From the NCBI GenBank assembly GCA_902478785.1, contig CABSMJ010000008.1, forward strand, positions 51,538 to 115,537: 64,000 nt of DNA, read 5' to 3'. Positions within the stretch are counted from its first letter, which is position 1. Each line of letters starts with the position of its first letter. A program made the position numbers and the translations under genes. This DNA comes from an uncultured Oscillospiraceae bacterium. GTDB taxonomy: Bacteria > Bacillota > Clostridia > Oscillospirales > Oscillospiraceae. This document shows positions 50,988-59,807 of this stretch, piece by piece. Below the pieces are notes generated by a model, which did no database searches, had not been told where the DNA came from, and worked only from the letters and a program-made list of their open reading frames with translations.

Positions 50988-51647
50988 ATGGAATACAGTA
51001 AAAAGGTAATCCGCAACGGCCGCATCACGATGGGCCTGGCCATCATCGCCAACTTCATCCCCGCGATCTATGTGGGCCTGCGGTATGATGTCATGCCGTC
51101 CTGGGGCACGATCTTCCAGATCTGGGGCATCGTGGCCGCCAGCTATGGCATTTCCTGGATCGTCCAGCCCATTGCCTACTATCCCACCATGGGCGCCGCC
51201 GGCTCCTATATCGGCTGGCTGGCCGGAAGCTGCGGTGACATCCGTATGCCCGCCGCCGCCATGGCCCAGAAGGTGGCCGGCGTGGAGCCCGGGACCCACG
51301 AAGGCGACGTGGTGGGCACCATCGGCGTATCCTGCTCTGTGCTGGTCTCCGCGTCCCTGATCACCATTTTTGTGCTGCTGGGCACCCAGATTATCCCCCT
51401 GCTGCCGGAGTTCATCACCTCGTCCTTCAGTTACATCCTGCCCGCCCTGTTCGGCGCCATCTTTGCCGATCAGGCCCGGAAGAATCTCAAGTCCGGCCTG
51501 CTGACCCTGGTCTTCGGTGTGGCGATTTTGTACTTTGGCTCCATGCTGGGGATCAACGGCGGCATTTTGACCCTGCTGGTGATCCTGATGGGCATTCTGG
51601 TCTCCCGTTTCTTCTATGTGCAGGGCAAGAAAGCCGCTGCCAAATAA
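50988..51647 (+). CDS. Integral membrane protein of the DUF5058 operon, 219 aa
   Basis: About six helices. IVQPIAYYPTMGAAGSYIGW near residue 57 and the Gly-rich GVSCSVLVSASLITIFVLLG near residue 113 stand out; the loop between (SCGDIRMPAAAMAQKVAGVE) is polar. GGAGG precedes the ATG. Not similar to the two DUF5058 copies. Always-hydrophobic profile and position suggest the third membrane part of one transporter. No family named with confidence. Confidence 0.7.
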   Translation: MEYSKKVIRNGRITMGLAIIANFIPAIYVGLRYDVMPSWGTIFQIWGIVAASYGISWIVQPIAYYPTMGAAGSYIGWLAGSCGDIRMPAAAMAQKVAGVEPGTHEGDVVGTIGVSCSVLVSASLITIFVLLGTQIIPLLPEFITSSFSYILPALFGAIFADQARKNLKSGLLTLVFGVAILYFGSMLGINGGILTLLVILMGILVSRFFYVQGKKAAAK

Positions 51648-51761
51648 AAAGAGAAAAGGCCCAACTCCACCAGGCTGCGGCTGCCCAACATGGGTGGTTC
51701 ACAGTCTGATGGTGTACGGCTTATCAACTTTGAAGCTTATACATACAAGGGGAAATGCGAT

Positions 51762-52946
51762 ATGGTAACATTGAAGAAAGAAATTGAGGCATATGTAGAC
51801 AGCCACCGCCAGGAGATGCTGGATCTGTGGCGGGATGTGGTAAATCTGGAGGGAAACTCCGAAGACCTGGCGGGACTGCGCCGGGTAGTGGACCGTTTTA
51901 AGCAGGAGTTTGAAAGCACCGGCATGCAGTGCACACTCCTGCCCATGGGGGACGGCGCCCAGGATTATCTCACCGGCATCCTGAATCCCGATCTGCCCGG
52001 AGAGCCGGTGCTGTTCTGCGGTCATTACGACACCATTTTGCCTCCGGGCAAGTATGGTCCCAACCCCTTCCGGGTGGAGGACGGACACGCCCGGGGCCCC
52101 GGTGTGTTGGACATGAAGGGCGGTATCGTCATCGCCCTGTATGTGGTCAAGGCCCTGGCGGCGATCGGTTTCCGGGAGCGGCCCATCAAGATCTGCTTTG
52201 TGTCTGACGAGGAATCCTGCCACGAACACAACGATAAGGCGGGAGAAACCATTATGCGGGAAGCCAAGGGCTGCCTGTGCGCGTTCAACATGGAGACCGG
52301 CCGCGTCAACAACGACCTGTGCATCGGACGCAGCGCCCGGGTGGAATTTCATGTGGCAGTCAACGGCGTATCTGCCCATGCCGGAAATGACTTCACTGCC
52401 GGCCGCAACGCCATTGAGGAGATGTGCCACAAGGTACTTGAGCTCCAGGCCCTGACCGACCTCTCCCAGGGCAGCACGGTCAACTGCGGCGTCATCCAGG
52501 GCGGTACGGTGGCCAACGCCGTGCCGGGACGCTGTGAGCTGGATGTGGATATGCGCTTTTTGAAGCAGTCTGAGCTGGAGAATACCATCGAAAAGGCCCA
52601 GGCCATTTGCGCACAAACGCACGTAGAAGGGACCACCACCGAGTGCAGCTATCGTGTGGCTATGCCGGCATTTGAGACCATCGACGGTGTCATGGAGCTG
52701 TATGAACTGACCAAAGCCGTCTCTGAAGAGTATGGGTATGGCTCTCCGGGAAAAATCGTGCTGGGCGGTGTCTCTGACGCGTCCTATCTGACGCTGGCGG
52801 GAACACCCACCCTCTGTTCCTGCGGCGTCCGGGGCGAAAATAACCATACGGACAACGAGTATGCCATTGTGGAGTCTCTGTACGAGAGAAGCAAGCTGCT
52901 GGCAGCAGTGATCTTGAACCTGGGTCAATTCCGAAAGGGACTGTGA
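51762..52946 (+). CDS. M20-family metallopeptidase (CPG2/ArgE/DapE-like), 394 aa
   Basis: A cytoplasmic di-zinc hydrolase. Metal ligands and catalytic residues are visible: FCGHYDTILPPG (His, Asp), VLDMKGG (bridging Asp), SDEESCHE (catalytic Glu and ligand Glu), NMETGR, and the final ENNHTDNEY (His). The lid/dimer domain is at about 190-300 (GVSAHAGNDFTAGRNAIEEM). AAGGGG lies 9 bases before the ATG at 51762. Members cleave C-terminal glutamate, acyl-amino acids or dipeptides. With the three membrane proteins before it, it probably hydrolyses the imported compound. A terminator follows. Confidence 0.92.
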   Translation: MVTLKKEIEAYVDSHRQEMLDLWRDVVNLEGNSEDLAGLRRVVDRFKQEFESTGMQCTLLPMGDGAQDYLTGILNPDLPGEPVLFCGHYDTILPPGKYGPNPFRVEDGHARGPGVLDMKGGIVIALYVVKALAAIGFRERPIKICFVSDEESCHEHNDKAGETIMREAKGCLCAFNMETGRVNNDLCIGRSARVEFHVAVNGVSAHAGNDFTAGRNAIEEMCHKVLELQALTDLSQGSTVNCGVIQGGTVANAVPGRCELDVDMRFLKQSELENTIEKAQAICAQTHVEGTTTECSYRVAMPAFETIDGVMELYELTKAVSEEYGYGSPGKIVLGGVSDASYLTLAGTPTLCSCGVRGENNHTDNEYAIVESLYERSKLLAAVILNLGQFRKGL

Positions 52947-53030
52947 GGGAAACGGGCGCAATCTGCCTCCAAAAGGGCGTCTGTTTCCGTTCTGCCTGAT
53001 CTGCTTGAGAGAAAAAGCAGGCAAATATGA

Positions 53031-53074
53031 GCGGGGAGGCCAATCCTTTTTAAGGATTGGCCTCCCCGCTTTTT
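53031..53074 (+). terminator. Intrinsic terminator of the DUF5058/M20 operon
   Basis: A stem of 18 pairs (53031-53048 with 53052-53069) with a short T-rich loop, then T5. Confidence 0.92.
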
Positions 53075-53315
53075 CTGACGGCATCTATAAACCTGTTTGC
53101 AAAAAACGCGAGATCCCTTTTTTACGGCTCAGCTATCGTCCCGTTCCGCCACTTGCCGGATCACAGCTCACTGCCGTCGTATGTGTCATGGAAAACCTCA
53201 CTCGCATAGCGAAATTGGGAACTGCCCAGATAATACGCCTTGCCGGCTCCCTGCCGTATTCCCTTGAGGGGTATTTTTTTATAGGCCATATGGCTGGTTC
53301 TGCCCCGGAAAAAGG
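53075..53315. other. Intergenic region before the first integration scar
   Basis: No gene with a ribosome-binding site and no recognisable repeat. Base composition is still close to the host. Confidence 0.4.
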
Positions 53316-53352
53316 AAAAATCCCTCAGAGCCTTTCGGCTCTAAGGGATTTT
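53316..53352 (-). terminator. Terminator next to the first tRNA fragment
   Basis: AATCCCT-C-AGAGCC pairs with GGCTCT-A-AGGGATT around TTTC, giving T-runs on both strands. It is placed as a tRNA terminator would be on the minus strand. Confidence 0.75.
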
Positions 53353-53354
53353 CG

Positions 53355-53398
53355 TGGCGGAGGCTGCTGGACTCGAACCAGTGACCTCCTGCATTTGA
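53355..53398 (-). repeat. tRNA 3' half-copy (attachment-site scar 1)
   Basis: On the minus strand the anticodon 3' stem GCAGG, variable loop, T arm (GGTTCGAGTCC) and a 3' end in CCGCCA are intact. The 5' half is missing from the anticodon loop outward. The central 30 bases are identical to the tRNA at the window end; the acceptor end differs by a few bases. Marks the left end of the AT-rich island. Confidence 0.75.
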
Positions 53399-53966
53399 AA
53401 GGATAAAGCCACCCGAAAGGCACTGCAAAAGGGCCGTTTTCCAAAGGATCTGCACTGCTGGCGGCAGATAGCGGGCAGATCGATCCAGCCTGCCTGTTGT
53501 ACTTTTGTCGTACGCCTATATGTGGCCTTCCCAACCCCGATTTCAAAAGCCTCCTCATTTACGGATAACCCCTGGCAATGAAGGCAGATAGCGCTATATA
53601 AAAAGGCCTGAATATAAATGAAATACATTTGCCCAGCATATGGCAGAGCAGTTCATAACGCTATCAGGATGCCTCCATTGCTGACTGACTTCATCCATCC
53701 CTGGCTCTGCAAACAAAAGTGCGAAAAACTCTTGACACTACCCAGACCATAAGAGCCTTCATAGAACATGTCATGCAAGGATATAATGTAAAAGCCAACA
53801 AAAAGAACAGACACCGGATAGAAAGAAAAATTTTCTGTCCGGTGCCTTTTTAGATTTTCCCAGATATTCTCCATATGAATCAGCATGTGGAGCAACAATA
53901 GTAATCCGTTTCTCCAAAGAAGGTATCCAGTTCCTCATTCATACAGATTGTTTAACCTTTTACTTG
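53399..53966. other. Island left flank, no intact gene
   Basis: Short minus-strand open frames (for example 53341-53628) lack start signals. A hairpin with following T-run on the plus strand lies at 53812-53851 (CACCGGA-T-AGAAA with TTTTCT-G-TCCGGTG). This looks like decayed DNA left by integration. Confidence 0.5.
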
Positions 53967-55205
53967 CTATCCAATATTCAAAACCCAAAACAACAACCAC
54001 GCAAAAAAAGGCCCTGCAAATGCGAGTATTCCGCCATATATAATCATGGTTAATCTAAATTTATTGTATACTTGATGTTCTTCTTCATCTACCATAGTCA
54101 ACATTAGTGCTCCATAGGCAGAAAACGGACTTATATCAACGATGGTAGCACACACTCCGATTGCTGCACAAGCGCCAATCGTGCTTATTTGCCCCGAAAG
54201 CATCATAGGTGTGGCTAGAGGAAGCATAGCTCCTATCGACCCCAACGAAGACGCAAAATAAGAAATCAACGCCGTAGCAAGACAAAGGAAAAACCCTGCT
54301 ATGGTATCGGGAACATTTTGGGTAAGAGTTGTACTCAACCACTCAATCGTCCCGGAAATTTCAAGAATTCCCACATACATCATTAATCCAGCCACTAGCA
54401 TGACAACACTCCATGGGACTGCCAAAAGCATAGCTGGTCTGTTTTCAAACTTTAACACAAAAGAAAGCAATACACAAATAATAAACAGCGCAACACTAAC
54501 ATCAACACCAGCAAAAAACAAAATTGCAAGGCAAGGTAAGCTCATCAAGCACAAAGTTTGAGGCATTTTTATTTTATTGTGTACTTTTCCCTCAAATATA
54601 GCGTTGGGTTGTTTTATAAGTAAAAAACCGCCAAATGCAGAAAAAGACAAAAGACCTACAAACAAATTAAACAGTACAACTAAAATAAAGAGGCACCACG
54701 AATCAATCGACAATCCCACGTTGGATACGATTTGCTTCGTGATTATTCCATAATGAGAAAGTGGCGAAAAAGAACCAGTCTGTGCACCACAAAGCGTCAT
54801 AGCAGTAATAAGCATAGGATTGATTTTATACTTATTAACTAAAGTGCTACAAATAGGGATCATAAAAATAATGCCCATGGAAATAGAAGTTAGCAACAAG
54901 GCAACAAAAAATAGCACCCATGGAATAAACCATAGCTTCCCTTTTGTTAAGAAAATAATTTTATCGACAATCCATTCCCCAGTCTTTGTTTCCTTAAACA
55001 AGCCAGAATACATTCCAACAGCAATCAGCAACATAATTGTATCGCTCGGAAATGTGTCCAGTATTGTCGCCATAGAAAGCTTCCAGACAAATGCGCCAAC
55101 AGCCCAAGTTGCAATAAATGCAATTATTCCAATGTTGATATTGGAAATCGTAGACAGTACAATAATTGCAATAAGCACAGTTATTGATAACAACTCAGAA
55201 TTCAT
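53967..55205 (-). CDS. MatC/SLC13-like organic anion permease, 412 aa
   Basis: An integral membrane protein with about ten to eleven helices. The N-terminus (LLSITVLIAIIVLSTISNIN) and FPSDTIMLLIAVGMYSGLF near residue 55 resemble MatC-type dicarboxylate carriers. GAQTGSFSPLSHYGIITK near residue 145 is a conserved ion/anion-binding loop, and SSLGSIGAMLPLATPMMLSG is its mirrored partner. Start at 55205; the ribosome-binding site is weak. AT-rich codon use, unlike the host genes to the left. Last gene of the island operon; a carboxylate as substrate is inferred. Confidence 0.78.
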   Translation of the reverse strand: MNSELLSITVLIAIIVLSTISNINIGIIAFIATWAVGAFVWKLSMATILDTFPSDTIMLLIAVGMYSGLFKETKTGEWIVDKIIFLTKGKLWFIPWVLFFVALLLTSISMGIIFMIPICSTLVNKYKINPMLITAMTLCGAQTGSFSPLSHYGIITKQIVSNVGLSIDSWCLFILVVLFNLFVGLLSFSAFGGFLLIKQPNAIFEGKVHNKIKMPQTLCLMSLPCLAILFFAGVDVSVALFIICVLLSFVLKFENRPAMLLAVPWSVVMLVAGLMMYVGILEISGTIEWLSTTLTQNVPDTIAGFFLCLATALISYFASSLGSIGAMLPLATPMMLSGQISTIGACAAIGVCATIVDISPFSAYGALMLTMVDEEEHQVYNKFRLTMIIYGGILAFAGPFFAWLLFWVLNIG

Positions 55206-55250
55206 TTTTATAATACCATACCTAAAGATGTTTGCATCCGTTTTTAATTT

Positions 55251-55307
55251 GGAGCACGCCATCGTTGCAGTGCCGATAAGTCGGATATCGTAACGATGGC
55301 GTGCTCC
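55251..55307. repeat. Long inverted repeat before the MatC-like gene
   Basis: A 16-base perfect repeat (55251-55266 with 55292-55307, GGAGCACGCCATCGTT) encloses 25 bases that contain CCGA-TAAG-TCGG. No T-run on either strand. It could be an mRNA stabiliser between the MFS and MatC genes or an operator. Confidence 0.65.
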
Positions 55308-55368
55308 AATTATGAGCAAATCTTCCTTATATAGGGGCAAAATACGGACGAGAGAGGAGGTTAAAACC

Positions 55369-56631
55369 CTAGTCTTTTTGCGGTGCCCTACAGAAAATGG
55401 CAAGGATCACACATATGATGCATAAAGCCAAGCAAAGCACAAACACACCATGGTATCCCATCTTCTCCTGCACAACTGAAGTGAGCGTGTTCGCCACTGC
55501 TGCAACAATCGTGCTGGCACCAACGCCGATTGAAAAGATTTTAGAATAGTCCTTTCTGCCAAAGAACCCAGCATATGCCGTAGAAACACCGATATTCAGG
55601 AGGCCATAGCCAAGTGCGGAAAGAGCGATTGTAAGCCACGCAAAGACAGAGCTTGTATTTCCTTGCATAAAAAGAAGCATGCCACCTGAAGAAAGAACCG
55701 AGCCTAAAACAAGAACATATTTGGGGCTCATAAAGTCAGAAATCACACCACTGCCCAATCGGCCAACAAGGCTGATGGTCGAAAATGCACCAATAATCGT
55801 GGCAGTCAGTACAGGATCAAGATAAGATGACATAGCATTCTGCCCTTGGGATTTGATCGCTACATTCAAGAACTGCGCCACGCAGAAAATCAATGTTACA
55901 ATCCACAGCTCTTTTGTTCGTACAGCTTCCTTCGCGGTAAATTCAACAGCGGACGTTTGCCTTGCCTTCTTCTTTGCAGATTTTTCCTGCTCTGCAGCAC
56001 TCATATCCTTTGCTTCTATCAACTTGCCATCAGGAACCTGACCCATTTTTGACGGTTCTTCACGGACAAGGAGCGCCTCTATGATAAATGCTACTCCAGC
56101 GCCAATCAGCAATGCCCAATAATAGGCTTGCCAACCGTGATTGATTACCAACGATCTGACAACCGGCGAAACAACCATAGCCGCTACGGAATAGATTGTA
56201 CCAAAAATAGCAATAGCCATGCCTTTGCGTTTATCAAACCAACGTGTAATAACTGTCTGCCCAGGGATATTAGTGCTTAAAGGAATCGCTATGCCCATCA
56301 AGCAAAGGCCAATGTAAATAGTGACAATATTCGGTACAATAAGGATGATAGCTGAGCCGATAATCATAAAACTCAGTCCGATAAAAACTGTCTTCTTAAC
56401 GCCAAATCGAGAAATAATTCTTCCCGTCAAAAACGCAAAGCAGCCGCTAACGATGCTATGAACCGTCATCGCTGTATAAAGTAACGTTTTGGAAATCGAT
56501 AGAATTTCAGCACAATATGTTGCAGAGGTATAAAAGCCATTGTTAAAAATTGTCTGGACACCGATGTAGATCAACGCGCAAAACAACACATTGAACCACC
56601 CATAAAAAGGCATCGCTCTTTCAGTTTCCAT
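55369..56631 (-). CDS. MFS transporter (oxalate/formate-antiporter-like group), 420 aa
   Basis: Twelve predicted helices with a charged central loop at about 190-225 (AKDMSAAEQEKSAKKKARQ). FAFLTGRIISRFGVKKT near residue 50 and TVITRWFDKRKGMAIAIFG near residue 130 carry MFS motifs A. AGGGGGA lies 5 bases before the ATG. AT-rich, second-to-last gene of the island operon. With the SDR and ene-reductase genes next to it the set resembles catabolic steroid or phenolic clusters. Confidence 0.87.
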   Translation of the reverse strand: METERAMPFYGWFNVLFCALIYIGVQTIFNNGFYTSATYCAEILSISKTLLYTAMTVHSIVSGCFAFLTGRIISRFGVKKTVFIGLSFMIIGSAIILIVPNIVTIYIGLCLMGIAIPLSTNIPGQTVITRWFDKRKGMAIAIFGTIYSVAAMVVSPVVRSLVINHGWQAYYWALLIGAGVAFIIEALLVREEPSKMGQVPDGKLIEAKDMSAAEQEKSAKKKARQTSAVEFTAKEAVRTKELWIVTLIFCVAQFLNVAIKSQGQNAMSSYLDPVLTATIIGAFSTISLVGRLGSGVISDFMSPKYVLVLGSVLSSGGMLLFMQGNTSSVFAWLTIALSALGYGLLNIGVSTAYAGFFGRKDYSKIFSIGVGASTIVAAVANTLTSVVQEKMGYHGVFVLCLALCIICVILAIFCRAPQKD

Positions 56632-56660
56632 AATTTCCCCCTTTATTTTGGTTTCCCTAA

Positions 56661-57422
56661 TCAGAAGGCTGTGCTGCCATTATCAACAGCGATTGCATAG
56701 CCGTTAATCCCGTCAGATTCATCAGAAGCCAAGAATAGCATTGTATTAGCAATCTGGTCTTCAGTTCCTTTCTTCAACGAGGTTCCGAAGCCGCTTTTAA
56801 CAATATCCCATCCCTCTTCGTCAGGAGTAATCCCCGTCATAAAGTTAGTGCTTGCTACACCTCCAGGGCAAATCGCATTGCACCGAATACCACGCCGGCC
56901 ATACATTCTGGCTGTATTCTTCGTCAATCCGATAAGTCCCCACTTGGATGCCACATATGCCGCACCCGCTCTACCGCCAGTCAGTCCGCAAACAGAAGAT
57001 ACATTCACAATATTTCCGCCGCCATTTTCAATCATAATCGGGATCAATTTACGTTCCCAATACAGATTGCTAGTCAAATTGATACTGATAACGCGGTTCC
57101 ACTCTTCATTGCTGACATTTGCCACAGGTGCAAAATGATCTGAAACTCCTGCCGATTGGAGCAAACAATCAATACGCCCAAGTGCAGCCAACGCTTTATC
57201 CACAACATTGTTTACATCCGCCTCAATTGTGGCGTCGCCAGCAATAGCAACATAGTTGCCCCCATACTGTTTTAGTTCCGTCAAAAGCTGATTGAGCCCA
57301 TCAACATTGATATCTGTAACAGCGACATCAGCACCCTCTTTAGCAAAAATAACGGCTCCTGCTCTTCCAAGCCCGGATGCTGCACCAGAAACGAGGATCT
57401 TTTTCCCCTCAAGACGTCCCAT
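56661..57422 (-). CDS. Short-chain dehydrogenase/reductase (SDR), 253 aa
   Basis: A classical SDR with SGAASGLGRAGA near residue 13, the NNAG-position motif as QSAG near residue 90 (altered), and catalytic YVASK near residue 155. Asp in VTDIN after beta-2 favours NAD. GGAGGACATA precedes the ATG. Not a close copy of the two SDRs at the window start. In the island operon it follows the ene-reductase by 82 bases. Confidence 0.9.
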   Translation of the reverse strand: MGRLEGKKILVSGAASGLGRAGAVIFAKEGADVAVTDINVDGLNQLLTELKQYGGNYVAIAGDATIEADVNNVVDKALAALGRIDCLLQSAGVSDHFAPVANVSNEEWNRVISINLTSNLYWERKLIPIMIENGGGNIVNVSSVCGLTGGRAGAAYVASKWGLIGLTKNTARMYGRRGIRCNAICPGGVASTNFMTGITPDEEGWDIVKSGFGTSLKKGTEDQIANTMLFLASDESDGINGYAIAVDNGSTAF

Positions 57423-57504
57423 AATTATGTCCTCCTTATCAGTAATAACCTAAGTTCATCTGCCAGCAATTATGGTTGCGCCAGACAACTAAAGAAGTAT
57501 TACA

Positions 57505-59445
57505 TTAAATTTCGATTGAGAGTTTAGTTGCCTCTTCAATAGCCTCCAGGGCACTTCGTGATTCAACCGCATCACCAATAACATGTACTTCAGCAAAAGA
57601 ATCTTTTATTTCTTCTTCGAGAGGATTATAAGATTTTGCCCCCATAGCAATAACAACAGAGTCAAATCCGGAAAAGATAACTTTCTCTCCGTTTTTAGTG
57701 CAAATCGCTCCATCCGGAGTAAACTCTTCCACTTTGGTCTCCATATAGAATTTCACATTGTTTTGCGCAAGCCGTTCTAAGAGCAGATCTTTAGCAGTAA
57801 AGTACGCCTGCGGAGCAAGTTGATCTGTCATTTCTACGACAGTGACATCCCGACCAGGGCGGCCAGAAATATAGTCTGCTGTTTCAACGCCAACCAATCC
57901 ACCACCAATAAGCAAAACTTTACCCTGATGAATCGGTTTCTTTCCTTCCAGGATGTCAACAGCAAGGACTTTATTTCCATCGTCAATACCTTTAATCTTA
58001 GGCCAAATACGGAAACCGCCTGTTGCAAGAACAACTGCATCATAGTTGCCTTCCAGAAGCATTTCTTTGGTAGCTTCAGTATTATAAAGGATGTTGACCT
58101 TGCTTCTTTTGCACGCCTCAATCATATATTTTATTGCCCGAGCAAGCTCGTGCTTAAAAGGAGGCACTGCTGCAAGACAGAACTGACCGCCGGCATGGTC
58201 GCTTCGTTCGTAAATTGTAACATCGTGTCCACGATCTGCAGCATGGTGAGCAAATGTTAGGCCTGCGGGGCCAGCGCCAACAACAGCAATTTTCTTCGGA
58301 TTCTCTGTGGGGATTTTTTTCCATGTACCTTCTTTGCCAGTGAAAGGATTCATGAGGCAAGAAATTCCAATTTTGGGATTCCGAAGGTGCAGTTGGCACC
58401 GTTGTACACATCCAATGCAGGGAATAATCTCTTCCGGTGCATCTGCTGCAATTTTATTGGGAAGGTCCGGATCAGCCAAAGAGCCACGGCCAAAGTAAAT
58501 CATATCCGCTCTGCCGCTTTCCAGAATCTCTTCTGCCATATAGGGATCATTAATGCGTCCCCCACCAATTACCGGAATGCTGACAGATTTTTTGATAGCC
58601 TCTGCATTAGCGATATTATAGGCACAGGGAACCTGATTAGGAACAATGACCCATTTCTGCGCTCCGTTCAGCCCAATGGAGATGTTAATTGCGTCAAGCC
58701 CAACACTTTCCAGATATTTTGCAACTACTCGACTTTCATTGATATCTCTTCCGCCCGCCAAGGGTTCGGTGGCACTGATTCTCATCGTAATGGGGAAGTT
58801 ATTTCCTACCTTTTTACGAATATTCTTGATAATCAGTTCAGGGAACAGCATTCTGCCTCGGAAATCACCGCCAAACTCATCTGTGCGCTTATTACACAGA
58901 CCAGACATAAATTCTGCAACCAGATAGCCGTGACCACCATGAATTTCAACTCCATCAAAGCCAGCCTTTTGAGCTCGCACTGCGGTGTCACCAAACTTTT
59001 CAATCAAATCATATACTTCTTCAGTGGTCAAAGCCGTGACCTTGAAATTTTTCAGAAAATCAGGCACTGCGGAAGGAGCCACAAGCGTATCACATCCACT
59101 GGCGATCGTACTTCCTTGTCTGCCAGCATGGTGCAGCTGGAGAAACGCACGCGCACCATCATATTTGTGGATCGCGCTTGCTAATTCGGTAAGGCCAGGA
59201 ATAAACTTGTCATCAAATCCACTAATGCTGTTCACATGAGGCTTTCCCTTGATATCTACATGGCAGTACTCGACAATAATGAGTCCAAAACCACCCTTCG
59301 CTCTTGCCGCATAATAATCAATCATTTTCTGGCTTACTGTACCATCGGGATTGGGTAATGCTGTATCCATCGGCGGAACAACAAAGCGATTTTTGATGGT
59401 AAGATTTCTAATAGTAATCGGGGAAAGCAACTGGGAAAAATTCAT
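57505..59445 (-). CDS. Old-yellow-enzyme/BaiCD-type NADH:flavin oxidoreductase, 646 aa
   Basis: Reduces an activated C=C bond (dienoyl or enone). The TIM barrel has VVPPMDTALPNPDG and the active-site pair in VEIHGGHGYLVAEFMSGLCN. The 4Fe-4S motif is CIGCVQRC...C near residue 345, with spacing C-x2-C-x3-C-x12-C. The FAD and NAD domains carry IAVVGAGPAGLTFA and VLLIGGGLVGVETA. AGGAGG lies upstream of the ATG. First gene of the island operon. The family includes BaiCD and bacterial steroid and cinnamate reductases; the substrate cannot be decided from sequence. Confidence 0.9.
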   Translation of the reverse strand: MNFSQLLSPITIRNLTIKNRFVVPPMDTALPNPDGTVSQKMIDYYAARAKGGFGLIIVEYCHVDIKGKPHVNSISGFDDKFIPGLTELASAIHKYDGARAFLQLHHAGRQGSTIASGCDTLVAPSAVPDFLKNFKVTALTTEEVYDLIEKFGDTAVRAQKAGFDGVEIHGGHGYLVAEFMSGLCNKRTDEFGGDFRGRMLFPELIIKNIRKKVGNNFPITMRISATEPLAGGRDINESRVVAKYLESVGLDAINISIGLNGAQKWVIVPNQVPCAYNIANAEAIKKSVSIPVIGGGRINDPYMAEEILESGRADMIYFGRGSLADPDLPNKIAADAPEEIIPCIGCVQRCQLHLRNPKIGISCLMNPFTGKEGTWKKIPTENPKKIAVVGAGPAGLTFAHHAADRGHDVTIYERSDHAGGQFCLAAVPPFKHELARAIKYMIEACKRSKVNILYNTEATKEMLLEGNYDAVVLATGGFRIWPKIKGIDDGNKVLAVDILEGKKPIHQGKVLLIGGGLVGVETADYISGRPGRDVTVVEMTDQLAPQAYFTAKDLLLERLAQNNVKFYMETKVEEFTPDGAICTKNGEKVIFSGFDSVVIAMGAKSYNPLEEEIKDSFAEVHVIGDAVESRSALEAIEEATKLSIEI

Positions 59446-59807
59446 ATTACAATATACCTCCTAATAAAAATATGCCCAAAAGTTTTCCTGAAAGCCTAAA
59501 ACAATTGTATCGTTTTTAATAATTTTTTCAATTATCATAAATTGCGCTTATGTTCACTATTATACAAGTAGTATAAAATTGTACGATATCCATCAAAAAG
59601 ACATATTATTTAGGGATTCTGTGAGGTTGCGCATCATTATATTGTACAAGCCCAAACTTTATAATTTGTGTTCTCATACCAAACTACAGACAGCGGATGC
59701 TAAAATCCAAAGACGCTAATTCGATTGTTGAAATCTTAACAAAAATAGATTATAATGTATCAAAATTCATAAAAAGACAAATCAAATATTGTTTTGCGGA
59801 GTCGAAG
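59446..59807. promoter_or_regulatory. Divergent promoter region with palindromic operator
   Basis: An AT-rich stretch between the ene-reductase operon and the TetR gene. TATAC-AAGTA-GTATA (59561-59575) is a perfect palindrome and overlaps a minus-strand TATAAT (-10). ATTGTAC occurs twice more (59579 and about 59641). A TetR-type repressor would fit here. Confidence 0.5.

Noticed and set aside
53355..53398. An intact tRNA gene at 53.36 kb
   Set aside because: The 5' acceptor strand, D arm and 5' anticodon stem are absent, so it is a half-copy, not a gene.
55369..59445. A bile-acid-inducible (bai) operon
   Set aside because: Only BaiCD-, SDR- and MFS-like genes are present; CoA ligase, CoA transferase, BaiE dehydratase and BaiH are missing.
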